From Luidia sarsii (lineage: Eukaryota; Echinodermata; Asteroidea; Paxillosida; Luidiidae), in NCBI GenBank assembly GCA_949987565.1, contig OX465105.1, positions 16,991,637-17,055,636 of the forward strand: DNA of 64,000 nt, read 5' to 3'. A model generated the notes under the pieces. That model was given only the letters and a program-made list of their open reading frames with translations. It was not told the origin of the DNA and ran no database searches. Made by a program: the position numbers and the translations under genes. Below, in pieces: positions 62,460-64,000 of the stretch (position 1 is the stretch's first letter; each line of letters starts with the position of its first letter).

Positions 62460-64000
62460 GACGTGACAAAGTCCTAATACTCAGTGCTCAAAATAATATC
62501 ATACAAGCTTAGCGTATACAAGTGGTGTGTGCTCTCAGTCGTGGGCAAAGCCGGAATGTCCCATATCGTAAGGCTGGGTGTCGGACACGCCTGGTAGTCC
62601 ACAATAGAGCGTTTACTCAACCGTAATACCCCTACCACACACGCTCTGCTGCAACCCCTTAGTTACTACTTGTTTTTATTTCCGGGATCGCTTGGTAGTT
62701 GTTTTGTTAAAGGGTCTCTGCAATCAATATCACAATTTTCTGCTGTCATCTAGGGATCTGAAGTGTACAAACATATGTGACCCGGCACAACGACATGAGA
62801 AATATCCCACCAAAACACTTTTTGAGTAAACAACGCCTGAAGTTAAAATATCTTCACAATTCGATTACAAATCAATTTTCTTTTCTTTTTGTATTTTCGG
62901 AAATTTTAAGTATGAGAGGATATTATATTTTGATATCATTTGAAAGCTAATGGTATACTCTTTCACATCATTAGAAAACCTCAAAATCTCAAAAATGGGG
63001 TTATTCCTCATTATGCTGTGCCGGGTCACATATTGGCATGTTATTGTTCTTAGTGGGGTCGGAAATTGGTCATCTTTCTTTACCTTTAAAAAGATATCCG
63101 CTATTGTAAGGTCATGTCATGAACCCCCCCCCCCCCCCCCTCCACGTAGTTTAAAAAACATAAGAAAAACATTAACTTTCAAACTGCAAATTAATCTCTC
63201 TGGGTTAGGTTTGATGCAAAACTCCTTCACTAAATGAATATGAGCATACATTTTGGCAGTTGATCAACAGGTTTAGGGATAGGTAGGCAGTAAAAACCAG
63301 AATTTTTCAGAAACTTTGTACATAGGCCTAACCAATGAGTTTCTGTTGCATGATTCTGTGATGACATCACAAAATTTGCTCATGAATATTGAAGCATCAT
63401 TAGCATAAAACTGGAAACGTTGCAAATACACCCCAGAACGAGTGTTAAAAGCAGTTTTATTGTTAGCAACATTACAAAACAGTTCTGTAGCATGGATTCA
63501 AGTAATACAATTTTTATAGCACAGACCCTTTAAACTGCATAGTGGCGTGTCGAAGAGGACTCAGTTCTCGATAGCGAAACACGGGAGGTTTCGAAAGTGA
63601 GGAAGTATGTGCACGGCCTAATAATTAGCCGAATCCAACATTAACATAGAATGAGATTTGACTCGGCCTAGTGCACGTTCAATTATAAATGTAACAAGGA
63701 AAAACAAATCCCACATTGCCTTTCCATTGCTTGGAAGAAAAAACTAAAACCGCAAGTTGCATTTCCAGATATTGAACAACTGAAATGTAACTCCGAGTTT
63801 AAGCTGAAAACGCGGTACATTTTGGCATCTAGAAGGTCCTCTTCCTAATTTTTTTTTTTTTTATTATTATTATTTTTTTTTTTGGGGGGGGGCAGAACTG
63901 ATAATTAGAAAGTATTTTCAATCTGCCAAATTCGGTTATTTTTTTGTTTTTCAGTGAGGTTTGCCCTGCTCGCTCGACATGAAAAACACTGAGAGCAGTG
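62460..64000. other. Region upstream of PGRP
   Basis: Would contain the PGRP promoter; no clear TATA box or immune-type element could be assigned. Holds the MITE at 62,769-63,034, homopolymer runs (poly-C 63,126-63,141; poly-T near 63,850) and a reverse fragment of the second SINE family at the window end (63,953-64,000, GAGGTTTGCCCTGCTCG). Confidence 0.65.
62769..63034. mobile_element. MITE-like element with CATATGTGACCCGGCACA ends, short copy
   Basis: 266 bases with the same ends and near-end sequence (AACACTTTTTGAGTAAACAA, TATTCCTCATTATGCTGTGC) as the element at 23,728, but with an internal deletion of more than 200 bases. Confidence 0.92.

Overview
Animal nuclear DNA. Every recognised gene is split into short exons by GT-AG introns that join in one consistent reading frame, and the space between exons is full of foldback DNA elements, tRNA-derived SINEs and simple repeats. 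The gene set (SH2B adaptor, CENP-Q, RFC2, a peptidoglycan recognition protein) and the repeat style (for example a short inverted-repeat element whose ends resemble GGGCCCAATTTCATAGAGCT) suggest an invertebrate deuterostome, most likely an echinoderm. That placement is an inference from gene content and remembered repeat style; no search could be run.

Layout. (1) 1-19,664, plus strand: the 3' part of an SH2B-family adaptor gene, six exons from the second half of the PH domain through the SH2 domain to a C-terminal Cbl-binding-type motif. Its first introns, up to about 12.9 kb, are saturated with self-complementary ACATGT repeats. (2) 19.7-28.4 kb: intergenic, with SINEs and MITE-like elements. 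(3) 28,447-33,234, plus: a three-exon gene for an unrecognised 633-residue membrane protein with an N-terminal hydrophobic segment, a long Ser/Pro/Thr-rich region, a second membrane segment and a tail carrying overlapping sorting-type motifs. (4) 33.2-43.1 kb: intergenic repeats. (5) 43,106-47,897, minus: a complete ten-exon CENP-Q gene (404 residues) with a Ser/Ala-rich insertion. (6) 49,207-56,370, plus: a complete eight-exon RFC2 gene (352 residues), divergent from CENP-Q across 1.3 kb that probably holds both promoters. (7) 58,400-62,459, minus: a complete four-exon secreted PGRP gene (209 residues) with all amidase zinc ligands, convergent with RFC2; its last intron is almost entirely a 16-bp minisatellite.

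The genes do not form a pathway. CENP-Q (kinetochore) and RFC2 (clamp loader) are both cell-cycle genes, so a shared divergent promoter is plausible. The repeats are the most unusual part: one palindromic family carries a hammerhead-ribozyme-like core, one SINE family has its tRNA-like part in the middle of the unit, and several elements sit within tens of bases of splice sites. I found no operon, CRISPR array, or complete autonomous transposon. Two LINE reverse-transcriptase remnants and one THAP-domain remnant are present.
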